DNA from: Latrodectus hesperus
Taxonomy: Eukaryota > Arthropoda > Arachnida > Araneae > Theridiidae
Direction of reading: 5' to 3'
Assembly: GCA_037975125.1 (NCBI GenBank)
Contig: JAJQOW010000014.1
Coordinates: forward strand, 2,284,786 to 2,348,785
Length of the DNA: 64,000 nucleotides
The translations under genes were made by a program, and so were the position numbers. This document shows, piece after piece, positions 1 through 17,329 of the stretch (position 1 is the stretch's first letter; each line of letters starts with the position of its first letter). The notes below the pieces were generated by a model. That model saw nothing but the letters and a program-made list of their open reading frames with translations, was not told the origin of the DNA and ran no database searches.

Positions 1-278
1 TGGATTTTTTTAAAAGTAGCCTATTTATATTTTAAATTATTTCTCTATAAACTAAAGCATGATGCATTTCATTATGAATTCACAATGATCATTCAAAATT
101 GATTGTAGCTTAACAATAATACTTAAAACATGTAATTTTCTCATAATTTCTTTTCAATACATATTTTTTCTTTCATTTTAAACACAAAACTAAAACACAT
201 CAAAGATAGTGGAAGTAATTTTTTATCACATAATAGGAGATTATCATTTAAAATTAGCTTAATTATAGCTAAACACAG

Positions 279-6210
<5,932 letters not shown>

Positions 6211-6211
6211 A

Positions 6212-6537
6212 GCTGATTCTTGGGCTCCTTGAAATCAAGGCTAGTAGGAGACGTAAGAAAATGGAGTCAGAATTAGGGGAAAAAAACATTATCTTTATTA
6301 CGACATTACACATGATTAAAAAAAATAGCTATACAAAGAAATCATTTAATAATTAATAATAAGGTTACATAGTACCTGTACAGTACAAACTATAAACAAA
6401 GCTATTTATGAACCTGGTGGTTCGGCTCCCATTCCTCAGTCCTCTATTCTATCTTTTAACTCTATTGGATATAGAATATTTTTGTATTGGCCAGTAACGC
6501 CATCTATTGTCAGTATAGTTAGTATGGATCTGTTACA
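6212..6537 (-). repeat. Possible solo LTR, weak
   Basis: Read on the minus strand this 326-base block begins TGTAACAG, holds a TATA-like ATAAATAG roughly 130 bases in, has an AATAAA signal in its second half and ends in ...AATCA. That arrangement is LTR-like (TG...CA, TATA, polyA signal). Against it, I cannot find a 4-6 bp target duplication at the two edges and there is no internal retroelement. It also contains the motif CGCCATCTATTG at 6498-6509. It could equally be ordinary unique DNA or a piece of another repeat. Confidence 0.22.
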
Positions 6538-6720
6538 GGCTTCACAAAAATGAATACCTGAAAGAAATTTTCATTGCCAGTAACACAGTAATTATATTCA
6601 ATGCCAGAAATTCAAAAATACAAATTATGCTAAAATATTTTCTTGCGAATAAATATTTGGTACAATAATTCCTCAGCAAAAAATATTATATATAAATAAT
6701 TTTCCGATCAGAGTTATATA

Positions 6721-6912
<192 letters not shown>

Positions 6913-6917
<5 letters not shown>

Positions 6918-9713
6918 TAATAAAATTAATAATGCATTCACATCTATTAAAATACCTTTCCTACTTATTCATCAGAGATTTGTATTTAAATATCAATGTT
7001 TAATACGATTTTTAACTCGACGAGATTCTTATATTCTTTTGTTTGTACAGTGTAATGTCCCAAAATGATCAACAGCGTGCACTCAATTGAAGGATCCGTT
7101 GATTAAAATCAATGATTTAATCATTTAATCCCATTTAAAAATCATTTTTATTAATCATTTGTCTTCAAGAATTACTCTCAGCTATATAAATAAGAGCTTT
7201 TTGACTATGGTATTTTTTGATAATCTTTAATTTAATTTTATAAAAAATCGGTAATAAATACTAAGTCCTTGGATTCCCTCTATTGCATTTATTATTATAC
7301 AATATTGCACTGTTTCCCTCTTTAGCATACTGTTTATTGACAGTAGGTCAGTGAACTATAGAAACACATTAAATATATTGCTATTGAATGCAAGTTTTAA
7401 TTCATCATGGAAGAAACTGAATCAATCTGAATGCTTAAACCATAGTAATAAGCATTCAGATTGAAGAAAATATAAAATTATCTAAAACGTTTAACATTTT
7501 TCTTTTCATTTCTTTTCTTTTCTTTTCATCAAAACATTCAACTATTGATCTATATTTTCTGGAATCATCTCTCAACTACCGTAACTCTGGTAATTGCTGT
7601 ATCAGTGATGTTCTCCTTTAAACTAGGGACATTTACGAGATTTATTCCAAAACTCCTTCTTCTTTAAAGGAAATCTTAACAAAGCAAGTTTTAGACTTTT
7701 CGAAAACTTCATATACGATTATATTCTGTGAAGATTGGATTACATTTCTTTTTTAGATTTTATATAAACTTGAAGAGAAAACACAATAATTCCATACATG
7801 AATATATGCATAAATAAAAATGTGTGCTTTCATCATGCTTATTCTTTCATACAAATATTTTAATTTTTAATGCAAAGCTTACATTAAATTATTAATAAAT
7901 TTTATGAAATAATATAGAAATTTTTTATTCTTATTACATAATTTTCATTTCTTTTTGTCTTAAAATATATATTAATGGCAACTGCAAACTGAAATTGTAG
8001 TTACAATGACGAATGAATGGAGGTTATTTAAAAAATATTCTTTGTGTGATTTCGTATATTTCATGATAAAAACAAGCATAATTAATTTTTACTTATTTCA
8101 TTATTTGTCTCATTTATATAATTTGCAATACTCATTAAGAAATGTTGTTTGTGACATTAAAAATATACAAAAGCATGCTATTATTATGAGAAGCGGTCCA
8201 AAATATACATTTTTACATACCTCGACATTGTAAATCAAAAGTTTGAGAATGTCAGAGTAGATTTTCATTAATAAAAGTTCAAAAAATTTGAGAAGCTACA
8301 AATAGTGTAAGTATGCGATCGATGTGAACTCTTATGTCTTCTGTTCAGATAAAATATATATTATTCAAATATATTTCAAAAGATTTCGTCAAAAGCAATT
8401 AAATTGTTTCTGTTTATGTTATTTGTCTTCTTTGAGTTTGAATTTAATTCTGATATTCTAGGAATATTTTCGAACATCCTAGGAGATGTAGACTTCACAT
8501 TTTGTACAGAATCTTTCATTTGAGTTTAAAGTCAAATGAGCATGAAATCAAATGAATTTCTAAAATTGTGTCTTTTGAATAATATAATATGACATTTATT
8601 TTTTATTTCTGGTTGTACTATTTGTCACTATTTTTCACATTATGTTACATATTGACATGAGCCTAAGAAAATCCTTTTATTTTAGCCTAAAGTAAACTAA
8701 ATCTAAATTCAAACGCATTAACGCGATTTAACCAAATTATATAAGACCAGCGAATTGATTGAAACTCTTATTCTATTGTTTCTATGCACATTGTTTACAA
8801 CTATTGTTGTTAGTCATTTGACGACGTCATTTGCACAGAACATTTTATTTTAGACTAAATTGTGTGAATTAAATATAAACTCATTCGAGTCAATACATAT
8901 TGATCGATTAATATAATACAAAGAATTTATTATCAAAGATACTTATCCTGTTTATTTCTAACTAGTGTTTCTGCCTGCGTGTTATGCCTATCAATCATTG
9001 TTCTTCTATAATTTATAACATATGGATTTTTTTGTTCAGATGATTTTATTTGATGATAAAGTGAACTACGTATACAGTCTAAAGCAAATTCATATTTATT
9101 ACTTGATATAATGCAAAAGGATTAGCCGAGAATAATTCTTCCTTGTGCTTATTAATGCTATTTTTAATTTTTTTATTGTTGCTTCCCCTCCAAATCAATG
9201 TCAAAATTAAGAGAGAGTGAATCCTTTGTTGGTGCCATCTATCGGAGAAATTTAGAGCAAATACGTAATTTCACGTTCTTGGTGCTCTGTACCAACAACT
9301 ATGACTACATTTTTATGTCCTATGAAACTTTATTTTACATTAAATCTTCTGTTTGTTCTTAAAGTGAATCATTTGAACTTAAACAAACTTGTATAAATTA
9401 ATTAAACAAATGACAAGTATGCATTTTAAGTAAACTGTTCATAAAATTAATAATTTCTATAATTCGTCTAATTCTATCCTCATTATTTATTATTATATAT
9501 TTATGTCTTCCCATAATACAATAACTTAATTTTGCCCTGAAACATATGTTTGAGCCTAAGCTCAAAATTAAACGAATTCATGCGTATTAGCTAAAAGTTG
9601 AGGGATCAAATGGATGCTCAGAAAATGATTATAAAAATGTGTTCAAATAATGACAAATAACCCAATATTTTTATGGAATAAATAGAATTATGTTAGAAGT
9701 AAGAAGTAGGCAC

Positions 9714-9716
<3 letters not shown>
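6913..9716. other. AT-rich spacer
   Basis: No gene recognised. It contains one perfect inverted repeat (7422-7464) and a TTTTC-rich patch near 7500-7530. A 75-codon frame at 8006-8233 has no recognisable domain and is of the size expected by chance. Confidence 0.65.
7422..7464. repeat. Perfect inverted repeat, 16-bp arms
   Basis: Arms 7422-7437 and 7449-7464 are exact reverse complements around an 11-nt loop. No mobile-element ends or flanking duplication surround it. Confidence 0.9.

Positions 9717-9791
<75 letters not shown>
9717..9791. repeat. (TA)n array beside LINE 3' end
   Basis: About 75 bases of pure TA. It lies downstream (minus strand) of the retrotransposon at 10182-14235, at the place its 3' tail would be expected, so it may have grown from a simple-repeat tail. 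Confidence 0.95.
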
Positions 9792-9794
<3 letters not shown>

Positions 9795-10181
9795 GGTATT
9801 CAATTTAGCTTAAGCAAACATGCAAGATAATAATAAGAAGTTATTAAAGTTAGAAAAAAATAGAGAGAGGTTGTTGAATAGACTTGGTTCAGTTAGGCTG
9901 TTAGTTCTCCTTGTTATTCCCTAGGTTAGTTTAATATAAATGTAAATAATTTGGTACTCGAGAAAGGCTAGGTTATATTTAACATTACACATTACTTACA
10001 TTTACTTACAACAAAAGCTATATACAGATTAAAATTATACAATTCAACAAGAATAATGCAGATAGGTTGGTCATTAGCTACAATAGCTACAGTATGAAAA
10101 AAGAAAAGAAAAGAAAAAAAAGAACTAATGTACAAACTGGACAATAATAAAGTTTTAGTAAAATTAGAAAAATAAAGGTTG
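9792..10181 (-). other. Presumed 3' UTR of the LINE at 10182-14235
   Basis: Sequence between the ORF2 stop codon (10182-10184, TAA on the minus strand) and the TA array. It is non-coding and A+T-rich with an AAGAAAAG-rich patch near 10098-10120. Assigning it to the element rests only on position. Confidence 0.45.
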
Positions 10182-10665
10182 TTACGTTGCACAGAGCTTC
10201 AAGGCTTGTTTCTTCTGTACTTGTTCATCATTGTTCAGGAAATTCAATTCTCCTTGCTGGTCATCCTCCTCTCCTTTATCCTCTGGAATAAGCAGACCTC
10301 TGTGATCTATTAAAAAGTTCACTAAAGCAATCAGTTTGGTTCTTGAATGTGCATTGTTTACTATGTTTCTGGTACATTCCCTTGTTATATGGGCACTGGG
10401 TTTGGTGAAATGCCATGAGCTCGTGTTTGGTCAGTCATTTGCGTAATGAATCGGGTTTCCTATGTCCCCGCAGGCCCCGCATTGGGAGGACACCTATTCT
10501 GTGCAAGTAAGTCGGGAAAGAACTGCAAGAAGTCGGGAAGAGAAGTCTCCTATAGCAGGAGCGTGGCGTTGGGAAGACGACACATGGGCTTTCATGGGTT
10601 GTTGCCTCTTTGGCCAAGCTATCGGCCAGCTCATTGCCTTTAAAGCCCACATGGGGCTTTATCCA
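10182..10665 (-). pseudogene. ORF2 C-terminus: end of RNase H and CCHC-like tail
   Basis: On the minus strand the frame enters RNase H only at its last motif, seen as HVGFKGNELADSLAKEA, where D is the fourth RNase H acidic residue in this family. Further on lies CGACGDIGNPIHYAND followed by TGA. The spacing C-x2-C-x7-H-x4 then stop shows that the final Cys of the usual C-terminal zinc motif has become a stop codon. Beyond it the same frame stays open to TAA at 10182-10184 and ends KQALKLCAT. One frameshift lies between the two motifs. Most of RNase H is missing, see the junction near 10663. Confidence 0.85.
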
Positions 10666-11525
10666 TTGCCTGAAGAGTTTAAGGGCTTCAGTTGCAACTG
10701 CCCCCAACTTTTCTTTTGCTACTTGCTGCAACTAAGAATGTAAAATCATCAGCAAACGCTTGCAATGTAATGCTGGACTTTGGGTCTATTGTTTTCTCTA
10801 CTGCTGACCAGTCCATTTGCAGTGGTTCGTCAGCTAGTAGGTTCCACATTATCGGACCACTGCATGAGCCTTGTGGACAACCAATTTGTTGTTTGTGCTT
10901 GACTAGTCTTTGGTTAGTATTAATGGCTACTAGTCTATCTTCTAGGTTGCTGAACAGGATGTTTCTTATTTTGGCTGGGCAAATTTTTGTCTCCACACGA
11001 ATCCATTAGACAACGCTTGTCTAATGGATTCGTGTGGAGCCGAATCAAATACCCCTTTAATATCAATCGAGACAAATGAGCAGTGCTTGGAGTTGGATTT
11101 TGCATTTTCTATGTTCAACATGAGGTTAATTAAGGCATCTTCAACGGATTTTCCCTGCCTGAAACCGTACTAAGAGCTATGCAAGAGGTTATTAGATTCT
11201 AGGTAATAGGTGAGCCTTGTCGTTGTGAGCTTCTCTAAGGCTTTCCCCAAAATTGGTAGTAGGGTTATAGGTTTATACGAGCTCACTTGGAATTTATCCT
11301 TATCCTCTTTATGGAATAGTACAAGAAGACAAGTCTTCAAGCTCCTTGGGAAGTAGCTCAGCTTCCAACAGGTTTGTAAAAAGGTGGTGAGCAATTCTGG
11401 GACATGCTTGTTGATATGTTTGAGAATGATATTATCTATTCCATCCAGACCCGGTGTCTTACCATTAGGGAGAGAAGAAATTAGTCTCCTAATTTCGCCT
11501 TCATTTAATTCAGGTTCTGGATTTC
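10664..11525 (-). pseudogene. ORF2 reverse transcriptase domain, disrupted
   Basis: Successive RT blocks on the minus strand: a GKTPGLDGIDN motif (near 11450), YKPITLLPILGKALEKL (motif 1), YGFRQGKS (motif 2), VSIDIKGVFDSAP (motif 3, with the first catalytic Asp), then after the palindrome GCPQGSCSGPIMW (motif 4) and LQAFADDFTFLV (motif 5, the FADD catalytic pair). A stop falls between LLHSS and YGFRQG. The reading frame shifts at the inverted repeat 10991-11039. The thumb begins (KLGAVATEALKLFRQW) and is then cut off by an internal deletion into RNase H. It cannot make an active enzyme. Confidence 0.92.
10991..11039. repeat. Perfect 23-bp inverted repeat inside RT
   Basis: Arms 10991-11013 and 11017-11039 are exact reverse complements separated by 3 nt. 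On the minus strand the first arm encodes the end of the motif-3 segment (HESIRQAL); the second arm is its mirror and breaks the frame, after which RT resumes as KICPAKIRNILFSNL in another frame. So the second arm looks like an inverted duplication of coding sequence inserted into the element. Confidence 0.93.
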
Positions 11526-12262
11526 CGTCCTAATACGTGTACTGGTTGTTACTCTGTGTTTGCAGGGGTAAGACTCTGGAAGGATTTGGGTGGCAAAGTT
11601 CACTGTGTTTGCAGTTTGTTGGTGCTGAAAAGGCTACTTGAGAGCGCTGTGCTCCTGAAGGTAGATTTGTAAATCTTTCCATATGTCCTAGTAGCTGCTG
11701 AGCATATTTCTCTCCAACAGGCTCTTTTCGCTTGTCTTACCTCTTTGACCAGGTGAGCTTTGTCTTTCTTATAGGAAGCCAAGAGTTTTAGCTTGCAGTG
11801 ACTGGTTGCTTGCTGAGCCTTCCTTCTTTGTGTGTTTAGCTTCTTCTTCTTATGCTCGAGGTTAGTTGTCTACCAGTTGGGCATGATATTGAATTTATGC
11901 TTGACCCGTTTGTAGGCTTTTTTGCAACATTCTACGATGGTGACTTGTAAATCGACTGTAATGACATCCAGTTGCTCTTTGGTTTGGCAATTGTTCAATT
12001 TGTTGACTAGGTCTGGCACCAGTGGGGTCAGGTGTTTAAGCAGCCGTTGGTGGTTACCAAACTTAGTTTTGAATCTAGTTAGTTCTGGTTTATTATGCGA
12101 ATTTCCCATTTTGACCTGGATGTAGCGGATAATCGCTTAGGGATTCATTGTCCAGAACCTCCCAGGTACAATCCATTGCTAGTTGTGAGTTAGAAGCTAG
12201 CGTTAGGTCTGGCCAACCTTCTTGTGTGGATGTTAAGTAAGTGGGTGGGGCTCCCATGGTGT
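11526..12262 (-). pseudogene. ORF2 linker between endonuclease and RT
   Basis: Two open pieces (12109 to 11870, and 11782 to 11600 on the minus strand) carry the basic linker usual between endonuclease and RT in this LINE group, for example ECCKKAYKRVKHKF and KAHLVKEVRQAKRACWREI. No catalytic motif is expected here. The SDH end of the endonuclease, which should lie near 12200, is not recognisable. Several stops and frame changes are present. Confidence 0.75.
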
Positions 12263-12859
12263 TCAGTAAGTGAAGATGGCTAGCAGTGATGTGGTCAAGT
12301 AGCTTTCTCCCCTACTATCATTATTCCTATAGCCCCACAGGATATGATGTGTGTTGAGGTCTGCTCCGATAAGATAGTTTTCGTCTCCTAATTTGCTTTG
12401 GAAATACTCTAAGTCTCCTAGAGTGTCTTCGATTGTGCTTCGTGTTTCCTGCTTTAATCTCTGTCTATGGTTGAACGGTGGGCTATAGGCAGAAATTATG
12501 ATTAATGGTTTCTGGTTGATCATAATCTTGACTGCAACTGTCGTTTCTTGCTGGCCAAGTACAACGGCATCTATGCTAATAGTTACTATAATTCCGGCCT
12601 TGCCGTTTTTTGGTAACCAGTAGCGCCAGACACTAGGAATGTCTAGAATTCTGCTGCTTTTGTTGAGATGTGGCTCCTGAATGATGAATAAACCTACTTT
12701 TTGGCTATTGGCAATGACTTGCAGTTGATCGGTAGGAGCACTCGACCTCATTAGGTTGATCTGTACAATAGTTGTGCCCAAGTTCTTGCTATGGTCAGCC
12801 TCTGTTTGTGCGATGTTCTGTCTGACGCTTTCGTTTGATGTACTGGTGTTTTGGCTCAT
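12263..12859 (-). pseudogene. ORF2 N-terminus: APE-type endonuclease
   Basis: The longest real frame of the element, 198 codons from ATG at 12857-12859. The endonuclease/exonuclease/phosphatase fold shows as IVQINLMRS (motif with the metal-binding Asn), FIIQEPHL (catalytic Glu), IISAYSPP, and LIGADLNTHHILWG (the GADLN motif) near residues 164-177, then RGESYL. The frame stops before the final SDH motif, so the domain is truncated. In a live element this enzyme nicks target DNA to prime reverse transcription. The start codon lies six bases after the ORF1 stop. Confidence 0.9.
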
Positions 12860-12865
12860 CCTGTT

Positions 12866-14230
12866 CTAGTCTTTAGTGGAGTTGGGCACGGTACACCAGC
12901 ATCCGGTTGAGAACGCTGTATGGTTTGTTCTAAATCTAGCCCCATCTCTGTTAGCAACTAAGCAGTTTATGCACTCTTGGAAGTTTGTTTGGCATTCCTT
13001 CTCTCTGTGACTGTCGCTGCACTTGCCATAAGTTCTGCTGTATTCACAGTCTTTACTAAAATGGCCATACGCATGACAGTTGTAGCATCTTTTAATATTT
13101 CTGTATGGTCTTACGTATGACTGGTAAAGCCAAAGTGTATGGACCTTAGTTTTAGAAGTATATGCCCTGTAGCCTTATCTACTTCTATTACTAGGTGCTG
13201 AAGGTTTTCGTTCTCCTTGTGTGACTTGATTTCTGTGATTTTTATTTCAGCATTCGGGTGGATATCTGGGGTTCTGCTTTAAAGTAACTTCTTGATACTG
13301 TCTTCCTTGACTATATTCGGGGCATTTAGTATTATCAGTCTTCTGAGCTTTATAGCTGGCTCTTTAATATTGATTTAGTGGGTGGTTACTTGTTCTTTTA
13401 GTTTTAGCTTGGCCTCCTCTGAGCAGCAGTGGATCTTTTCAGGCTCGCCTGCCCCAAATCACTCTCTTTGGTCATGCCTCGCTACTACTGTTTAGAAGAT
13501 TGCTCCTGAGTGCCTCTATATTCTTGTCATCTGGTGGCTTAGCAATGATGGTAGTCTTTTTTTCCTCCTCAATATGCTTCTTTAGGGCTTCACTGTAGGT
13601 CATTTTTCCTTGATTCTGGGATTTATGCTGTTTCAGGATAATTGATTGAGTGTCCTCTTGCACTCGTTTTATGGCATTGAGACTATCATTGATTTATTCG
13701 CGACTTTTGCTGTTACAGCTGCCAAGTTTTGATTTTCTTCTGCAGCCACCGGCTTATTCAAGTTTTCTCTTAGTTGGCTTATGATATTATAAGCTTGGGT
13801 TCTTTTGTTGCCTGGGAGGTGGAACTTATATCCCCCGTCGTTTTGGCTGAGATTATTGTTTCCAGGTCCTCTAGCAGACTTGCGACGTTCATTTTCAAAT
13901 TGAGGTGGCACCAATCCATGGTTTTGGGAGAGGTATTCATGACCTGTTCATCAGTAGTGCATATGAATTGAGCTGGACTAAGATGGTATTGAGGTCTATC
14001 TCGTTTCGTTCAAGTGTAGATAGGTCAGTTGTGGATCCCGATTTCAATCTACTCACCGATCTGTCGTCAATCCACTGCACGGAGAGTCTTCTAAGCCTAT
14101 CCGCAAAATGGTAGTCCGCGCTCCGGTAGAAAGGGAGCGATTTACCGTAGGTCAGTGAAGTGCTGTCGGCGGGAGCAGGTTTTTCGCTTGGACTTGGTCG
14201 ATTTCGCCAAGTGTTTGCACGGGTTATTTT
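12866..14230 (-). pseudogene. ORF1, gag-like nucleic-acid-binding protein
   Basis: Minus-strand ORF1 in several frames. It starts near 14230 with FYRSADYHFADRLRRLSVQW, with no ATG visible in frame, and continues through a middle segment with TYSEALKKHIEEEKK. A small domain before the knuckles contains LIILNAPNIV and HLVIEVDKATG. Then come the zinc knuckles: CYNCHAYGHFSKDC is a perfect C-x2-C-x4-H-x4-C; a second knuckle has lost its first Cys (YGKCSDSHREKEC); a third begins CINC. The ORF ends at TAG (12866-12868). At least three frameshifts are needed to read it. In live elements this protein packages the RNA. Confidence 0.85.
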
Positions 14231-14235
14231 TAAAA

Positions 14236-16580
14236 ATTGATTATTAATTTACTATTAAACTCACACTTATAAAAATGATATCCTATTGTTGGTCTTGTCG
14301 AAATTTATCCGATGGTATAGTTCACGAAGCACGATGGTAAAAATAACCGTCTTTTATGATCCAAATGAAGGAGCAGTTAAAACGCACGTCTGCTCTCTTC
14401 GGATGCTCCACTCTCTCTCTCTCACTGTGTGTGTCCACATAATTTAACTCATTTCATTATCACAAGCTCTCATTTTATTTATTCGCATCTCATATAATAA
14501 TTATCTTAAGAAATCACTATATTGCTTCGTTCAATAAAAATCTTTCTGGAACAATGTGGATAACTTATGTTGAGTAGATTTATTTTTACTTAATTATCTA
14601 AAACATCAATAAAATCCATTTCGATGCAAACATTCATAATTTATTAGATAATACATACGAATTTGTCATAAAATGCTTAAATGCTTCATATCAGACTTTC
14701 AATGATTCTTGATTTATGATGTTGAATAAAGAAACTTCAATTTTGTATAAAATGATCCAAAAAAGTTCATATTTGAAGTCTAAAGTCATTTATTGGGATA
14801 GCTTATTATAAAACCTCTTCTGAAGTCATGAAAATTTTCCGCCACCAGGTTCATTTTATTCAGTTTGTTTTAATAAAATAAAAATGGAGAATTAAAGTTA
14901 TAAAGCTATATAATTAGCGAAATTTTATTCGTAATTGAATTTTATTGGAAATTAATTTCATTAATAAATACTAGCTATTTTCTAAATTCGTTTATTTGAC
15001 TTACATTAGATGTTTAAGAACGTGTTCTTTTGCTTTTAATATGAACTCATTTTGTTACTTATTTTAAAAGAAAACTATTTGCATATTTTAATATATTGAT
15101 TAAAATATAAATTTTTAAAATCAAGAAAAAAATTTAATTAATAACAAATATTTTATATTTTTTTCTATTATGATGTAACAAAGCAAATTCTTTTTGTTTG
15201 TGAAATAATTATTTTGTGTGGTACTCCAAACTTCTATGATTACGTTTTATTAATTAACTTTAATTCTGATTGCTTAATCTCTTTAGTAGTTTTATTACAC
15301 AAAGCATCACTTAAATTGAAAATCTTGATAAATTATAAGTGACTATTTTACTGTTATTAGTATAAGCTTCAGTTGTTTTAACTCCTAAAATATATAATTA
15401 ATGAATTTTCAAAACAACCAAATATATTTAGCAAAAGAAAATGTTTTCAGAAAAATGTGCATATTTTATTAAATAGCATTTCTAGCAAAAACGAGATCGG
15501 TAGGAAATTTTTTACATTAGCTGTTTCAGAAAACTGTTCTGGCATCAGTTGCGATAACATAAAACCATCCATCTACATCAGATATTTCTGAAAAATCTGT
15601 CTTTTATATTCTCTTTTCTAAGACTGAATGTTTTTATTGCATTCAACCATTTCAAAACATTGTAACACCAGGAAATAAACAGCTTAAGACCTCTTATTGT
15701 ATACATTTAAAAATGAGACACTTTTCTAATAAATTTACTTTCACAACTAAAAACCAGTGAAAGTAGAAATAAAATTCAAAAAGTCACATGAAAGGTGTCG
15801 TGCTTCATTTAAATACCAAAGTGAAATGTCAAAATTCCATTTAAAAATCAAAATGAGTGTTGTGTAAATATAAATTTTTACATCCCATAAAGAATTTATT
15901 TGCTGTAACAGGATAAAATAATGTGATGACAATGATGAACTAAATTAAATCAAGGTGATTTTTATTCTAATCTTAACTTTTTCCCTTTATTTTATATAAA
16001 ATATCCCTTAACGAAATATTTTTTCTAAATAAAATGTGGTTACTAATATCAAATTTAATCACATGAATAAACTTAAAAGAAATCAAAGACTTGTTTTTAT
16101 ACCATTGATTCGATAACAAAAATTCATAAGAAATAAGTTGAGTGACGACAAAAATGAATCTCAAAGAAACGATTGATTACGCTGAATTTGCTTATTGCAT
16201 TGCTATTTCTTACATCTGCGATTTAATTCGAATAAGGTTTAGTATGAAAAGTGAATTCGGATCATTATAAATACTCCCATCTGATATAAAATGTAATCCA
16301 CGAATTGCTGAACTTTTTTATGGAAATGCATTAAATATTTATGTTGGTAATATTGATTTCATTGCTAAACACTTCAAATCAAAATATAATTCAGTGTTGA
16401 AAAATAGGAGAAAGAAAATGTAAAGTTATGAAATTGGTATCATCCCTTTTAAGTCGAATTCAATATGAAATCTGAAGCTAGTACAGAATTTGTTCAAAGT
16501 TTGAGGTTTTGTACCACAAATGGTACAAATGGAGGAAAAGCCTAGAAATCTTACCCATAGTGAACGCAGTTCAGTATTAG
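14236..16580. other. Possible LINE 5' UTR, then AT-rich spacer
   Basis: Up to about 14440 the sequence is less AT-rich and includes a CT-repeat (14411-14423) and a short GT run, possibly the 5' UTR of the adjacent LINE. From 14440 to 16580 I see only AT-rich DNA with no gene or repeat. Confidence 0.6.
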
Positions 16581-16639
16581 GCATACTTTATTTGGTAAAA
16601 TATCTACATGAATTGGAGATGGAATGAGAGATCTTGACC

Positions 16640-17240
16640 TCACCAAATCCCGTGGACCTGACTAGCTAGAGGCTAGAAGCATCCATAGCTAGAGGCTAAA
16701 TCACCATGGTAATAATACAAGGCAGAAACTTTTAAACATCATTAACAAATCTTGGATAGTTGTCAAGGGAATGGAAAAAAGAAATTATACTTCCTATCAA
16801 AAACTCAGACCAAGTAGATAAATCTCTTGAAAATTATAGTACCGTTACTAGTATATCATGCAAAGTTATGAAAAAAGTGTCCCAGAAACGATTACTTTAT
16901 TATCTTGACAACCATGATGTTTTTCTAAGGAAACAGTATGGATTTAGAAGAGGTCACAGCACAACTTATCGGGTTCTTTATCACTGCGAGAAGATCAGAG
17001 ATGCTGCTTTTCTAGACTTATCAAAAGCTTTTGACAAGATAAGGAAACATAAATTGATTGTTAAGCTACATAGTGTTTTTGATATTAAATGAAAAGCATT
17101 ATCATCGATATATGATTTCTTGCGAGACAAACTGTTTAGGGTGAAGCTCAATACTAACATGTCAAGTAGCTAAAGATGAGTCAAAGAGTACCTCAGAGTT
17201 CAATTTTAAGCCCCACTCTTTGACCTCTCAGTGGGTCTTC
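16640..17240 (+). pseudogene. Reverse transcriptase fragment
   Basis: RT motifs in order: RDLDLTKSRGPD (the KSRGPDG motif), RQKLLNIINKSW, then after a frameshift an open stretch of 110 codons (16760-17092). It contains an ENYSTVTSISCKVM block (motif 1, usually NYRPISL), KQYGFRRGHSTT (motif 2) and AAFLDLSKAFDKI (motif 3, with catalytic Asp). Beyond its stop, FRVKLNTNMSSS and VPQSSILSPTLF (motif 4, usually VPQGSILSP) follow in other frames. No FADD/YADD motif is present. Confidence 0.88.
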
Positions 17241-17329
17241 CAGGGCTCAATTTCCATACTTTCTACTGTCTAGGATCTCAAAGAAAAATGAATCTCCAAT
17301 TTGCCTTCGGAAAGTTGCCCTTGAAGTTA

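Larger units (their letters stand above)
10182..14235 (-). mobile_element. Degenerate two-ORF non-LTR retrotransposon (R1/I/Jockey type)
   Basis: A LINE reading right to left: gag-like ORF1 with CCHC knuckles, then ORF2 with APE-type endonuclease, linker, reverse transcriptase, RNase H fragment and a C-terminal CxxC-H-C motif. The domain order, including RNase H after RT, fits the R1/I/Jockey group; I cannot place the clade more closely. The block is visibly richer in G+C than its surroundings. It is dead: many stops and frameshifts, an inverted duplication inside RT (10991-11039) and a deletion fusing the RT thumb to the end of RNase H (about 10663). Sequence up to about 14440 may be its 5' UTR. 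No target-site duplication found. Confidence 0.92.

Noticed and set aside
9717..9791. Claiming the TA array as the defined 3' end of the LINE
   Set aside because: No target-site duplication links it to the element's 5' side, so the boundary is unproven.
10446..11009. Plus-strand frames of 65-105 codons
   Set aside because: Shadows of the minus-strand RT and RNase H frames, which carry the catalytic motifs.
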